From NCBI RefSeq assembly GCF_003337415.1, contig NZ_QPJT01000014.1, positions 56,619 through 120,618 on the forward strand: a stretch of 64,000 nucleotides of DNA, written 5' to 3'. Each line of letters opens with the position of its first letter. Position 1 is the first letter of the stretch. The translations under genes were made by a program, and so were the position numbers. Under the pieces are notes generated by a model that worked only from the letters and a program-made list of their open reading frames with translations, was not told the origin of the DNA and did no database searches. The DNA is from Anaerobacterium chartisolvens (GTDB lineage Bacteria; Bacillota; Clostridia; Acetivibrionales; DSM-27016). This document shows, in pieces, positions 8,962 through 18,060 of the stretch.

Positions 8962-10608
8962 ATGTTTAAGCTGCTGATTGTTGATGATGAGGAAGAAGTA
9001 AGGGAGGGGCTTGTCCGGAAAATAGAATGGAGCAGGTATAACTTTGAAATAATAGGTGAGGCTCAGAACGGAAGAGAGGCTCTGGATATCATTGAAGAGA
9101 ATACGCCGGATCTTATTATAACCGATATATCCATGCCGATAATAAGCGGGCTGGAGCTTTGTGAAAATGTCCAGCTCAATTATCCTACCGTAAAAATAGT
9201 AATTCTGACCGGCTTTGGTGACTTTAACTATGCACAGCAGGCTATCAGGTTCGGAGTGGAGGATTATATACTAAAGCCTGTTTTACCCAAGGACATAGAC
9301 GAGCTTCTTCTAAAATTTAAGAATAAGCTTGAACAGGAAATTGAACAGCGGGAAAATATAATAAAGCTTAAGGAACATTTTAATGAAAGCCTCCCCATAA
9401 TCAGGGATAAATTTCTTTCACTGATTATTCAGGGAAACGCAGGCGAAAAGGAAATAAAGAGCAAGATACCGTTTTTAAACTTAAAGCTGATTGGAAAATG
9501 TTTTGTTATAGCCGCTGCTGGTATTGATAATAAAAATCAGGATGAAAGAATTTTTAGCGACACTGATACCGAGCTTATGAGGTATGCGGTAATTAATATT
9601 GCCAAAGAGATTATTGAAAAACATGCTATTGGCGAGGCATTGTTCCATGACAGTGAGCTTGTTGTTATTTTTAGCTTAGATGCTGCTCTAAACAGTGACG
9701 ACGGCTGCAGAAATGAAATGATTTTCACAAGAGTTTACCCCGTTTTGAAGGAGATCCGGCAGAATGTTGAGAAGCACCTCAAGTTAACGGTAACCATAGG
9801 TGTGGGGAGTGCCTGCGATAGCCTGCAAAGGCTGAACGACTCTTACAGGTCGGCCTTATCGGCATTGGAATACAAGCTTGTTGTCGGTGAAAGCAGGATA
9901 ATATTTATTGAGGATCTTGAGCCCAAAAGAAAGAATACAATAGTTTTTGATGAGCGGATGGAGCGCCGTTTGATTACCGCTGTCAAATTTGGAACAGAAA
10001 AGGATATAGATGAGGCTATAGGACAGATATTTAATATTCTTACTGAAACAAAGGCTGCTTTTCAGGAGTACCAGTTGTATTTTGTAGAGCTTGCTGCGGC
10101 GGTCTCCAGGCTATGCCGGGATTTTGAAATAGATACCTCCGAAATTCTTGGAATACGGAAAAACTTATATATGGATATACTTGAGCTGGGATCATTTAAA
10201 GAAATAAAAGACTGGCTCAGAGAAATTTGTATCAAGATTATGAATTATATTTTGACTTCAAGGCAAAAAACGACCCAGATGCTTTTAGATAAGGCTAAAA
10301 GTTATGTCCATGCAAACTACGGTGAAGAAGGCTTAAGTATCCAGAAGGTTGCCGATTATCTTCATATAAGCCAAAGCTATTTAAGCATGATATTTAAAAA
10401 AGAAACAGATGAGACTTTTTTGAAATATCTTGTAAGAGTAAGGCTCAACGCCGCAATGGAGCTGTTGCAGGGTTCATATAAGACGGCGGAAATTGCCGAG
10501 CGCGTGGGCTATCCTGATGTCAGCTACTTTAGTTATTTTTTTAAAAAAAATTTTGGAATGTCTCCAAGAGAATATAGAAATAAATTTGTCTCTAAAAAGG
10601 AGTTTTAA
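8962..10608 (+). CDS. AraC-type response regulator (YesN/XydR-like)
   Basis: This 548-residue cytoplasmic regulator starts after AGAGGGGATC. An N-terminal receiver domain (1-120) has the acidic pocket in LLIVDDEEE, the phospho-acceptor Asp in DLIITDISMP and the conserved Lys in YILKP. A middle region of about 300 residues has a degenerate cyclase-like look (TVTIGVGSACDSLQRL), as in other YesN proteins. Two AraC helix-turn-helix units close the protein (about 435-540, with SQSYLSMIFKKE and DVSYFSYFFKKNFGMSPREY). The kinase gene follows after two bases, so they form one operon. In R. cellulolyticum the equivalent regulator XydR controls CBM6-dockerin genes; by position and content this is the likely counterpart, though the orthology is inferred. 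Confidence 0.9.
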   Translation: MFKLLIVDDEEEVREGLVRKIEWSRYNFEIIGEAQNGREALDIIEENTPDLIITDISMPIISGLELCENVQLNYPTVKIVILTGFGDFNYAQQAIRFGVEDYILKPVLPKDIDELLLKFKNKLEQEIEQRENIIKLKEHFNESLPIIRDKFLSLIIQGNAGEKEIKSKIPFLNLKLIGKCFVIAAAGIDNKNQDERIFSDTDTELMRYAVINIAKEIIEKHAIGEALFHDSELVVIFSLDAALNSDDGCRNEMIFTRVYPVLKEIRQNVEKHLKLTVTIGVGSACDSLQRLNDSYRSALSALEYKLVVGESRIIFIEDLEPKRKNTIVFDERMERRLITAVKFGTEKDIDEAIGQIFNILTETKAAFQEYQLYFVELAAAVSRLCRDFEIDTSEILGIRKNLYMDILELGSFKEIKDWLREICIKIMNYILTSRQKTTQMLLDKAKSYVHANYGEEGLSIQKVADYLHISQSYLSMIFKKETDETFLKYLVRVRLNAAMELLQGSYKTAEIAERVGYPDVSYFSYFFKKNFGMSPREYRNKFVSKKEF

Positions 10609-10610
10609 GC

Positions 10611-12365
10611 TTGAAGCATAAGACTTTAAGTCTTTTCAGAAAAATAAAATTAAACAGCATACAGTCGGTAATCGCGCTTTCCTTTACCTCAGTTATAATT
10701 TTTTCGATGTTAATTATAAGCTTTGCACTTTATACAATGTTTTCCCGGAACGCTGAAGAAAGAGCTGCTTCCAGCACGCAGCAGATTATGAACCAGGTAA
10801 ATATAAATCTCGAGGCATATCTTAAGGGAATGGTGCAGATATCTGATACAATCGGAACCAATTTTGAAGGGGATACGGCAGAAAGTAAAATAAATATAAG
10901 TAATCTTCTTGAAGTGACCTCTAAAATTCGGAAGGACATTGTGACTATGGCGGTTTATAAAGAAAGCGGAGATATGATTATAAGCTATCCCTCCGGCATT
11001 TTAAACAAAAACATTTCCGTTGAAGAAGAGGATTGGTTTAAAAGTTCTTTTAAGAATTCCATAGAGTATTTTTTTCAGCCGCCTCACGTTCAACGGATTT
11101 TTGAAGGAAGGCGCCCATGGGTTGTTTCCCTATGTAAAGCAAATTCCTCTTATACCGACAGCGAAAAGCCTGAGAATTACCTCATTATGGTAGACATGAA
11201 TTTCAGTGTTATCGAACAGCTTTGCAAGGATGTAACTTTTGGTAAGACAGGATATATATATATTATCGACAGCAGCGGAAGAATTATTTACCACCCCCAG
11301 CAGCAGTTGATATATACAGGGCTTAAAAATGAGAACATAAATGATGCCGTAAACAGAAGTCCGGGCTCATATTTCGATAAATTTCAGGGGAAACAGAGAA
11401 TTATGACGGTAAAAAACATCAGCTACGCAGGGTGGAAAATGGTTGGTATAAGCTATGTTGATGAATTGGAGGAAAATAAAAGGAGCTTTGAACGGTATCT
11501 GCTGCTGATTATTATAATTGGAGTAATTTTTGAAATAGGCGCGTCCATATTTATATCCAGAAAGGTATCGCAGCCTATAAAAAGACTTGAAAGTCAGATG
11601 AAGCTGGTCGAAAGCGGGAATTTTTCAATTCAACTGGATGTAAAGGGTGAGGATGAGGTAAAAAAGCTTTCAAAGTCTTTTAATTTAATGGTAATGAGGA
11701 TAAAGCAGCTAATGGATGAGGTTATCCTGCAGCAGGAGGAGAAGCGGAAAAGTGAATTTAAAGCCTTGCAGGCTCAAATAAATCCACATTTTCTTTATAA
11801 TACACTAGACTCTATTATATGGATGAACGAAAATGGAAAGTATGAGGGAGTAACAACGATGGTAGGAGCGCTTGCGCGGTTTTTTCGTGTAAGTATCAGT
11901 AAAGGAAAAGAATTCATAAGAGTCGGTGACGAAATTGAACATGCAAAGAGCTATCTTATAATACAGAATGTAAGGTACAAGGACAGGTTTGAATTTTTTA
12001 TAGAGGCTGAGCCTGACGTACTCAGATATAAAACGATAAAGCTGATATTGCAGCCCATTATTGAAAATGCTATTTACCATGGAATTAATAAATTGCAGGA
12101 AAAGGGGGAAATTACAATCAGAGTGTATACCAAAGAAAAGAGAATAATTTTCAGCGTATCGGACAACGGGTATGGAATAAGTCCCTCCGCGCTGAAGGAT
12201 ATATTGGATAAGGAGGCCCAAAGTGAGCATTCCTTCGGAGTGGGCTTAAAAAATGTGAATGAGAGAATAAAGCTGTGCTACGGGAATGAGTATGGAATTG
12301 AAATAACCAGTGAATTGGACGTAGGAACTACGGTAAATATTACTATACCGCTTATTGATGATTAA
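10611..12365 (+). CDS. Sensor histidine kinase (YesM/XydS-like)
   Basis: A TTG start at 10611 is chosen because AAAAAGGAG at 10595-10603 lies inside the end of the regulator gene at the right distance. The 584-residue protein has a first membrane helix (about 20-45), a large extracellular Cache-like sensor (about 46-290), a second helix (about 294-315), a HAMP segment (SRKVSQPIKRLESQMKLVE), a His_kinase motif QAQINPHFLYNTLDSI with the phospho-acceptor His, and a C-terminal ATPase with the N box IIENAIYHGI and the G box DNGYGISP. It should phosphorylate the regulator at 8962. The next gene is a sugar-binding lipoprotein, so ligand sensing may go through that protein. Confidence 0.93.
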   Translation: MKHKTLSLFRKIKLNSIQSVIALSFTSVIIFSMLIISFALYTMFSRNAEERAASSTQQIMNQVNINLEAYLKGMVQISDTIGTNFEGDTAESKINISNLLEVTSKIRKDIVTMAVYKESGDMIISYPSGILNKNISVEEEDWFKSSFKNSIEYFFQPPHVQRIFEGRRPWVVSLCKANSSYTDSEKPENYLIMVDMNFSVIEQLCKDVTFGKTGYIYIIDSSGRIIYHPQQQLIYTGLKNENINDAVNRSPGSYFDKFQGKQRIMTVKNISYAGWKMVGISYVDELEENKRSFERYLLLIIIIGVIFEIGASIFISRKVSQPIKRLESQMKLVESGNFSIQLDVKGEDEVKKLSKSFNLMVMRIKQLMDEVILQQEEKRKSEFKALQAQINPHFLYNTLDSIIWMNENGKYEGVTTMVGALARFFRVSISKGKEFIRVGDEIEHAKSYLIIQNVRYKDRFEFFIEAEPDVLRYKTIKLILQPIIENAIYHGINKLQEKGEITIRVYTKEKRIIFSVSDNGYGISPSALKDILDKEAQSEHSFGVGLKNVNERIKLCYGNEYGIEITSELDVGTTVNITIPLIDD

Positions 12366-12380
12366 GTGGGGAGGTTAATT

Positions 12381-13361
12381 ATGCTAAGAAAAATGAAAGG
12401 GTTAATTTCTCTTGCTTTAATTCTTTTTATTTCAGCTCTGTTAATTGCAGGCTGTGGACGAAATACCATACCAACAGGTGAAAACAGAAAAAAAATAAGC
12501 GTTATAGTTAAAATGAAAGACGCAAGCTTCTTTAATGTAGTCAGAATGGGAGCTGAGGCTGCGGGAAAGGAGTTTGATGTCCATGTGGAGTTTGCCGGAC
12601 CTGACAATGAAAAGGATATTGAGGGACAGATAAAGCTGGTTGAAGAGGCTGTTTCCGGTCAATATAATGCCATAGTTTTAGCGGCCGGCGATTACAACAA
12701 GCTGGCAGGAGCGGCTGAAAAGGCAGTCAATCAAAATATACCCGTTATAGTTATTGATTCTCCTCTAAATTCAGACAGGATAAAGGGCTTTATAGGCACA
12801 GATAATGTGGATGCCGGAAGTAAGCTCGCAGAGACCCTTATTAAAAGGGTAGGCACAGAGTGCAGAATTGCGGTTATGAATTTTATGAAGGGTGCGGCGT
12901 CATCCGATTTAAGAGAAAAAGGCGTTTTCGACACTCTTAACAAATACCCTGATGTTCATGTGGTTTCCAATATGTACTGCAACTCGGATGAAAGCATTGC
13001 CTTTGAACTGACAAAAAAAGCAATAAACGACAATAGAGACCTAGATGCGATAGTATGCACTAATGCTCAGAGTTCGGTAGGCGTGGCGCGTGCAATTGAT
13101 ACTGAAAAGCTTTCGGGAAAAATAAAGATAATCGGATTGGACAGTACCCCGGAAGAAATCAGCTATGTGGAGAAGGGTGTAATAGAGGCTCTGGTTATTC
13201 AAAATCCTTTTAATATGGGCTATCTTGGTGTAAGGTATGCTATTGATGCCATTAATAACAAGTCTGTTCCGAAATTGACCAATACGGGTTTAACTATAAT
13301 CGACAAGGACAATATGTACCTGCCTGAAAATGAAAAGCTGGTATTCCCATTCACAGATTAA
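12381..13361 (+). CDS. Sugar-binding lipoprotein of the sensor operon (Peripla_BP_4)
   Basis: GGGGAGG at 12367-12373 points to the ATG at 12381; the in-frame GTG at 12366 would overlap that ribosome site. The 326-residue product has a lipoprotein signal ending LLIAGCGR (lipobox Cys), then a two-lobe periplasmic-binding-protein fold of the ribose/galactose class (ISVIVKMKDASFFNVVRMG; IPVIVIDSPL; IKIIGLDSTPEE). No permease or ATPase follows directly; a separate promoter region intervenes. Together with the kinase this suggests a three-component sensor where the lipoprotein presents sugar to the kinase outside the membrane. It could alternatively supply the ABC transporter at 13701-17433, but that unit has its own binding protein. 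Confidence 0.88.
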   Translation: MLRKMKGLISLALILFISALLIAGCGRNTIPTGENRKKISVIVKMKDASFFNVVRMGAEAAGKEFDVHVEFAGPDNEKDIEGQIKLVEEAVSGQYNAIVLAAGDYNKLAGAAEKAVNQNIPVIVIDSPLNSDRIKGFIGTDNVDAGSKLAETLIKRVGTECRIAVMNFMKGAASSDLREKGVFDTLNKYPDVHVVSNMYCNSDESIAFELTKKAINDNRDLDAIVCTNAQSSVGVARAIDTEKLSGKIKIIGLDSTPEEISYVEKGVIEALVIQNPFNMGYLGVRYAIDAINNKSVPKLTNTGLTIIDKDNMYLPENEKLVFPFTD

Positions 13362-13401
13362 ATCTATACATCTTAGCCCTCTACATATCGAATAACGGGG
13401 C

Positions 13402-13547
13402 ATGTAAAATAATATCCTCCAGAATAATTTCTACTCTAACTATAGAAGCATGTATGCCTGTAGAAGACGCTTGTGATTTTAGTTAGCTTAAATTATATCT
13501 CGGTTACGCATCCCGGGGAAATTATTCTTCCGGAAACTATTTTACAT
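13402..13547. repeat. Large imperfect inverted repeat, possible structured RNA or terminator
   Basis: Arms 13402-13431 and 13518-13547 match over about 30 bases with a few mismatches in the middle. The enclosed 86 bases contain a nested CTAACT/AGTTAG pair. A T-rich run (TCTTTTTAG) follows the right arm, so it may end the sensor operon. The arms share the modules ATGTAAAAT and ATATCCTCC with the inverted repeat at 51197-51272. Confidence 0.6.
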
Positions 13548-13593
13548 TCTTTTTAGATAGTTTGTATCCTAATTTATATAAATTTATGATTTA

Positions 13594-13626
13594 TTATAGG
13601 ATTTCTATATATTCTTATAGGATTTC
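13594..13626. promoter_or_regulatory. Direct repeat TTATAGGATTTC, spaced 21 bp
   Basis: TTATAGGATTTC occurs at 13594-13605 and 13615-13626, 21 bases apart, which is two helical turns. It lies just upstream of the putative operator at 13636 and of the transporter ATPase gene. The geometry suits an AraC-type activator dimer such as the response regulator at 8962. Confidence 0.5.
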
Positions 13627-13635
13627 ACATTCAAA

Positions 13636-13651
13636 AACTAAACGTTCTGCC
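13636..13651. promoter_or_regulatory. Putative LacI-type operator upstream of the ABC transporter
   Basis: AACTAAACGTTCTGCC shares the CTAAACGTT core with the perfect palindrome at 19121-19136. Its right half is degenerate, so this is the weakest of the four sites. It lies about 50 bases before the ATPase start. Confidence 0.45.
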
Positions 13652-13700
13652 TTAAAATAATAATTGCACATAACAAGGTCGTAGCAATAGAGGTGAGAAA

Positions 13701-15191
13701 ATGGATGAATTACTTGTATGCATGGAGGGGATACAAAAATATTTCCCCGGGGTTCACGCATTGAACAATTGCAGCTTTGAGCTTTTAAAAGGTGAAGTGC
13801 ATGCACTGGTAGGAGAGAATGGAGCGGGTAAGTCGACATTGATGAAGGTTCTTACGGGGTTGTATAAAAAGGACGGGGGAACAATAACGTATAAGGGCAG
13901 CAATGTAGAAATTCACAGTCCTAAGGAAGCTCAGAATCTTGGAATAGGAATTATTCATCAGGAATTGAATATGCTGCCTCACCTGACTGTTGCAGAGAAT
14001 ATTTTTATAGGCCGTGAGCATAAGGCCGGGCCTTTTCTTGACAGTAAAAAGACAAATAACGAGGCAAGCAGACTGCTTGAATCTCTTAATCTTAACATTG
14101 ATCCCGAGACTAAAATACAGGATTTGACCGTTGCAAAACAGCAAATGGTAGAAATAGCCAAGGCGCTGTCTTTTAAATCCGAAGTTTTGATAATGGACGA
14201 GCCCACAGCAGCGTTGACGGAATCGGAAATAGAAAGCCTGTTTAAATTCATTAAGCAACTGAAAGCTCAGGGTGTTGGAATTGTTTACATCTCTCACAGG
14301 CTTGAAGAATTGCTAAAAATAACTGATAGAATAACAACCATGAGGGACGGCCAATATGTTAATACTGTTAAAACCGCGGATGTAACCATACCGGAAATAA
14401 TTCAAATGATGGTAGGCCGCGCCATTTATGAAGAGCCTAAGGTACAGAGCATGGTGCCTGAAGATGCCCCTGTTTCTCTTGAGGTTAAAAATCTTAATTC
14501 CAAACAGGTAAAAAATGTAGCATTTCAGCTTAAAAAAGGTGAAATACTTGGTATTGCAGGACTTATGGGTGCCGGCAGAACTGAAACCGCACGCTTGATA
14601 TTCGGGGCTGACCCCATGACAAGCGGTGAGATTTACATTGATGGAAAAAAGGTTAATATTAAGACCCCCTATGATGCTGTTAACCACGGCATAGGCTACC
14701 TGTCGGAGGACAGAAAACGCTTCGGGCTGGCTTTGGGGCTAAGCGTCAAGGATAATTCCAGCTTATCCGGCCTTGAAAGGTTTTCAAAAATATTTATTGT
14801 CAATGATAAAAAGGCTGAAAAAGAAACGAATGCTTATGTTAAAAAGATCAACGTAAAAACGCCTTCAATATATCAGCTTGTCAAAAATCTTTCAGGCGGA
14901 AATCAGCAAAAGGTGGTTCTGGCAAAATGGCTTATAAAAAACTGCGGCATATTGATATTTGATGAACCGACAAGGGGCATAGATGTAGGTGCAAAGAGTG
15001 AGATATATAAGCTGATGAACGATCTGGTGCGTGAAGGGAAATCAATAATAATGATTTCATCCGAAATGCCCGAGCTTTTACGTATGAGTGACAGAGTGGC
15101 AGTAATGTGTGAGGGACGGCTGACAGGCATACTTAATATTAACGAAGCAACTCAGGAAAAAATCATGACGCTTGCAACTCAAAGAAACTGA
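13701..15191 (+). CDS. CUT2 sugar ABC transporter, ATP-binding protein (RbsA/MglA type)
   Basis: This 496-residue protein starts after AGAGGTGAG and has two fused ATPase domains, as usual for the CUT2 family. The first domain has Walker A GENGAGKST (near 40) and Walker B LIMDEPTAAL. The second has a degenerate P-loop (GLMGAGRTE), the signature LSGGNQQKVVLAKWL and Walker B LIFDEPTRGIDVG. It energises uptake with the permease at 15218 and the binding protein at 16288. The substrate cannot be read from the ATPase; the nearby catabolic operon suggests a hexose or deoxyhexose freed by the dockerin enzymes. Confidence 0.95.
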   Translation: MDELLVCMEGIQKYFPGVHALNNCSFELLKGEVHALVGENGAGKSTLMKVLTGLYKKDGGTITYKGSNVEIHSPKEAQNLGIGIIHQELNMLPHLTVAENIFIGREHKAGPFLDSKKTNNEASRLLESLNLNIDPETKIQDLTVAKQQMVEIAKALSFKSEVLIMDEPTAALTESEIESLFKFIKQLKAQGVGIVYISHRLEELLKITDRITTMRDGQYVNTVKTADVTIPEIIQMMVGRAIYEEPKVQSMVPEDAPVSLEVKNLNSKQVKNVAFQLKKGEILGIAGLMGAGRTETARLIFGADPMTSGEIYIDGKKVNIKTPYDAVNHGIGYLSEDRKRFGLALGLSVKDNSSLSGLERFSKIFIVNDKKAEKETNAYVKKINVKTPSIYQLVKNLSGGNQQKVVLAKWLIKNCGILIFDEPTRGIDVGAKSEIYKLMNDLVREGKSIIMISSEMPELLRMSDRVAVMCEGRLTGILNINEATQEKIMTLATQRN

Positions 15192-15217
15192 TTCTATAAA
15201 ATTGTGAGGTAGCAATT

Positions 15218-16216
15218 ATGTTTAAAAGAAATAACAAGCTTTCTATCAGCGGGGGTTCTGCAGGATTTCAAAAGATATTGGCTTTAAGTACGCTTTTCAT
15301 TCTCTATATATTCTTTTCGATATTTGGCAACAACTTTTTTTCAGTTGCAACACTTGTCAATATACTGGATTCGTCATACTACATTGGATTCCTTGCACTG
15401 GGCATGACCTTTGTAATAATAACCGGAGGCATAAACCTTGCTTCAGGGACAATAATGATGTGTTCTGCCTTACTGGGTGGCGTTGCGTATAATATCTGGC
15501 ATTGGCCCATAGGAATGTCACTGGCTTTGATTTTCTTTGTCTCAACCTTTTTTGGGCTGATGAATGGCATTATGATAGCAAAGCTAAAGCTGCCTCCGTT
15601 TATTGCCACACTGGGAACCATGAGCATAACAATGGGTCTGGGAGCTATTATTTCAAAGGTTATGACTATGCGTTACCCTACAGTAACAGATCCTGACGGC
15701 TGGTTTAAGTTCTTATTTTACAAAACCTCCGGCGGTTTTCCTGTCGGAGCGGTGTGGCTGGCATTATTTCTTATAATAGCTTACATTATTTTAAACAAAA
15801 CAATAATCGGCAGGTATACCTTTGCAATAGGCTCCAATGAAGAGGCTGCAAGATTGTCAGGTGTTAAGGTGGATAGATGGAAAATGGTGGTATACACGCT
15901 GGACGGGTTTTTTGGAGGCCTGGCGGCAATAATGTATGCCGCGGCATACACATCAATCATTCCCAGCACGGGAAATGGAATTGAATTATATGCAATATCG
16001 GGTGTTGTAATCGGGGGCACATCCATGTCCGGCGGTATCGGTACAGTATCGGGAACCTTAATAGGCGTATTTATCATGAGTGTTCTCAAGCAGGGCCTTA
16101 TGGCTATGAACCTGCAGGGCCAATGGCAGACATTCTTTACCGGTTTTGTTGTAATAGGTGCGGTTTTATTGGATATTTACAGAAATAAAAAAGCAAATCA
16201 GGTAAAAAAGGATTAA
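15218..16216 (+). CDS. CUT2 sugar ABC transporter permease (RbsC/MglC type)
   Basis: A 332-residue polytopic membrane protein with GAGGTAGC as ribosome site. It carries family hallmarks: GMTFVIITGGINLASGTIM in the N-terminal half and GGTSMSGGIGTVSGTLIG near the C-terminus. It begins 26 bases after the ATPase gene and is surely cotranscribed with it. One permease gene suggests a homodimeric pore. Confidence 0.94.
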   Translation: MFKRNNKLSISGGSAGFQKILALSTLFILYIFFSIFGNNFFSVATLVNILDSSYYIGFLALGMTFVIITGGINLASGTIMMCSALLGGVAYNIWHWPIGMSLALIFFVSTFFGLMNGIMIAKLKLPPFIATLGTMSITMGLGAIISKVMTMRYPTVTDPDGWFKFLFYKTSGGFPVGAVWLALFLIIAYIILNKTIIGRYTFAIGSNEEAARLSGVKVDRWKMVVYTLDGFFGGLAAIMYAAAYTSIIPSTGNGIELYAISGVVIGGTSMSGGIGTVSGTLIGVFIMSVLKQGLMAMNLQGQWQTFFTGFVVIGAVLLDIYRNKKANQVKKD

Positions 16217-16236
16217 GCTTTTAGTTACTTTACGAT

Positions 16237-16254
16237 TTTAAGCGTATGCTTAAA
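16237..16254. promoter_or_regulatory. Small perfect inverted repeat before the binding-protein gene
   Basis: TTTAAGC-GTAT-GCTTAAA lies 33 bases before the next start. It could be a short intercistronic stem-loop that adjusts expression of the binding protein or an operator; the sequence differs from the AGCTAAACG sites. Confidence 0.35.
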
Positions 16255-16287
16255 TATAAAACATAAATTTAAGGAGGACTTTTTACT

Positions 16288-17433
16288 ATGAAAGGCATCA
16301 AGAAAATATTATCTTTAGCTGTAGCGATTTCTGTTTTTGCTGTATCCATAGCAGGCTGCGGATCCTCACAGCCGTCATCCACGGGAAACACGTCTTCAAC
16401 CGGTGCAGACACATCCGCGGGAGGAAGCTCCTCAAAGCCTTATATTGCGGTTATCTCAAAAGGCTTTCAGCATCAGTTCTGGCAGACAGTAAAGAAAGGT
16501 GCCGAAGACGCTGCCGCAAAATACAATGTTGACATGACATTTGACGGTCCGCCGTCTGAGTCCGACATAAATGTTCAGGTTGACATGATTAATTCCGCCA
16601 TCGCTAAAAAACCGGCAGCCCTTGCTCTAGCTGTGCTTGATACAAGCTCTGTAACACAGCAGCTTAACGATTGCAAAAGCAAGAATATTCCTATCATAGG
16701 ATTTGACTCCGGTATTCCTGATGCTCCTGAAGGAACCCTGTTTGCTACCGCGTCAACAAATAATGAAAATGCCGGAGCACTTGCGGCGGTATCCATGTTT
16801 GAAGACCCGACATTTCAGGAGGCGTTGAAAGCAGCATCTACTGATAAACCCGTAACTATCGGCGTTCAGTCTCAGGATGCTACATCTGCATCTATTATAG
16901 GACGTACTAATGGATTTATAAATGAAATGGTTAAGAAGTGTGAGACGCTGTTTGCAGGGCAGGTAGCCGTTACAGGCCATGAAAAGTTTAAAAAGGCTGC
17001 CTCATCCGGCAAAGCTGCTGTAAATATTTTTGTTACAATACCTCCTTCATCAAATGCTACCGATTCTCAGAATGCTTCACAAAGTCTGCTTAACACAAAG
17101 GGACTTATCGCAGCATATGCCTCCAATGAAGCTTCCGTAAACGGAATCCTTGCGGCAACTACAGACGGTAAAGACCTTGACAGAGCAAACGGAAAGTACA
17201 AAAATATTACGGTTGTCGGCTTTGATGCAGGAAAAGCGCAGAAGGCCGCCGTAAAAAATGGATGGTTCCTTGGGTCGGTGACACAGGATCCGTATTCTAT
17301 CGGTTATCTTGCCGTTGAGCTTGCAGCAAAGGCTATTAAGGGCGAGGCTGTAGAGGATGTAGATACAGGATGCAAGTTCTATACTGCAAAAAATATGGAA
17401 CAATCCGATATAGCAATGCTGCTGTACGACTAA
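16288..17433 (+). CDS. CUT2 sugar-binding lipoprotein
   Basis: The 381-residue product follows AAGGAGGAC and has a lipoprotein signal (VSIAGCGSS), a Ser/Thr/Gly-rich linker (about 25-52) and a Peripla_BP_4 fold starting PYIAVISKGFQHQFWQTVKK. It delivers sugar to the permease at 15218. The gene comes last in the operon (ATPase, permease, binding protein), an order less common than binding protein first; the separate small palindrome upstream may allow higher expression. A hairpin terminator follows at 17471-17511. Confidence 0.93.
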   Translation: MKGIKKILSLAVAISVFAVSIAGCGSSQPSSTGNTSSTGADTSAGGSSSKPYIAVISKGFQHQFWQTVKKGAEDAAAKYNVDMTFDGPPSESDINVQVDMINSAIAKKPAALALAVLDTSSVTQQLNDCKSKNIPIIGFDSGIPDAPEGTLFATASTNNENAGALAAVSMFEDPTFQEALKAASTDKPVTIGVQSQDATSASIIGRTNGFINEMVKKCETLFAGQVAVTGHEKFKKAASSGKAAVNIFVTIPPSSNATDSQNASQSLLNTKGLIAAYASNEASVNGILAATTDGKDLDRANGKYKNITVVGFDAGKAQKAAVKNGWFLGSVTQDPYSIGYLAVELAAKAIKGEAVEDVDTGCKFYTAKNMEQSDIAMLLYD

Positions 17434-17470
17434 AAGCTGATAAAATCAATATCTTCCCTAATTATATTAT

Positions 17471-17511
17471 GGTTATGCCTCCCCACATGCTTATTCCCGG
17501 GAGGCATAACC
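17471..17511 (+). terminator. Rho-independent terminator of the ABC transporter operon
   Basis: GGTTATGCCTCCC (17471-17483) pairs with GGGAGGCATAACC (17499-17511), a perfect 13-bp stem with a 15-base loop, followed by CTTGTTTTC. It lies 38 bases after the binding-protein stop. Confidence 0.85.
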
Positions 17512-17622
17512 CTTGTTTTCATATCGGGCTTTAATTTTTCTGTAAGGGTGTATTTAATTTAAGTGACGAAAATGTTAGCAACGAATATATTTTGTGGTAA
17601 TATGAATGAAAATACAAATTTT

Positions 17623-17807
17623 AACTCCCCTTCTATCTTCCCCTCATATTGAGGGGAAGAAAAAGAAGGGCGCTGGAGAAGAAAATGAGAAGAACAACGC
17701 AGGCGCATGTAAAGCAGCTAGCGAAAGAAATGAGGAGACATCTTACAAGTCCTACATGGACCTTCTTTTCCTTCCCCTCGAAGTGAGGGGAAGATAGATA
17801 GGGAGCT
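17623..17807. mobile_element. MITE-like element with inverted ends
   Basis: The left end AACTCCCCTTCTATCTTCCC and the inverted right end (AGCTCCCTATCTATCTTCCC read on the minus strand) match closely over about 25 bases. Each end also contains its own CTTCCCCTC/GAGGGGAAG hairpin. The 185-base element lies in the gap between terminator and LacI gene. A 33-residue frame inside (17685-17786) vaguely resembles the start of DUF559 endonuclease-like proteins. No clear target duplication is visible. It is too small to be autonomous. Confidence 0.6.
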
Positions 17808-17979
17808 TATTAAAAATCTGGATTTGGAATAAAACGCCATAATATATTGGCTCTTTTTAACCTTTTTTTTTGGATAATTATGCTGTTATGTGAAAAAGGT
17901 GCTTCAATTGTAATCCTTATGGCGATTTTCCGAAATGCTGTGTCAGATATAATTTATGCACCCTTTCTGTAAATAGCAA

Positions 17980-18008
17980 TTGACTTTTTAATATCGATTT
18001 GGTACTAT
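17980..18008 (+). promoter_or_regulatory. Promoter of the LacI-family regulator
   Basis: TTGACT (17980-17985), a 17-base spacer and TACTAT (18003-18008). Transcription would begin near 18015, so ATG codons at 18007 is excluded as a start. The putative operator at 18017-18032 overlaps the start region, which suits autorepression. Confidence 0.65.
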
Positions 18009-18016
18009 GAATATAG

Positions 18017-18032
18017 AGCTAAACGTTTCGCG
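18017..18032. promoter_or_regulatory. Putative LacI-type operator at the regulator's own promoter
   Basis: AGCTAAACGTTTCGCG; its first 12 bases are identical to the perfect palindrome at 19121-19136. It lies directly downstream of the -10 box. Confidence 0.65.
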
Positions 18033-18060
18033 AATGAAGGTGATTATAATCTCTGTTACA

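Noticed and set aside
17685..17786. Frame inside the MITE-like element as a DUF559 gene
   Set aside because: Only about 33 residues, ending within the terminal repeat; resemblance is too weak to call a gene.
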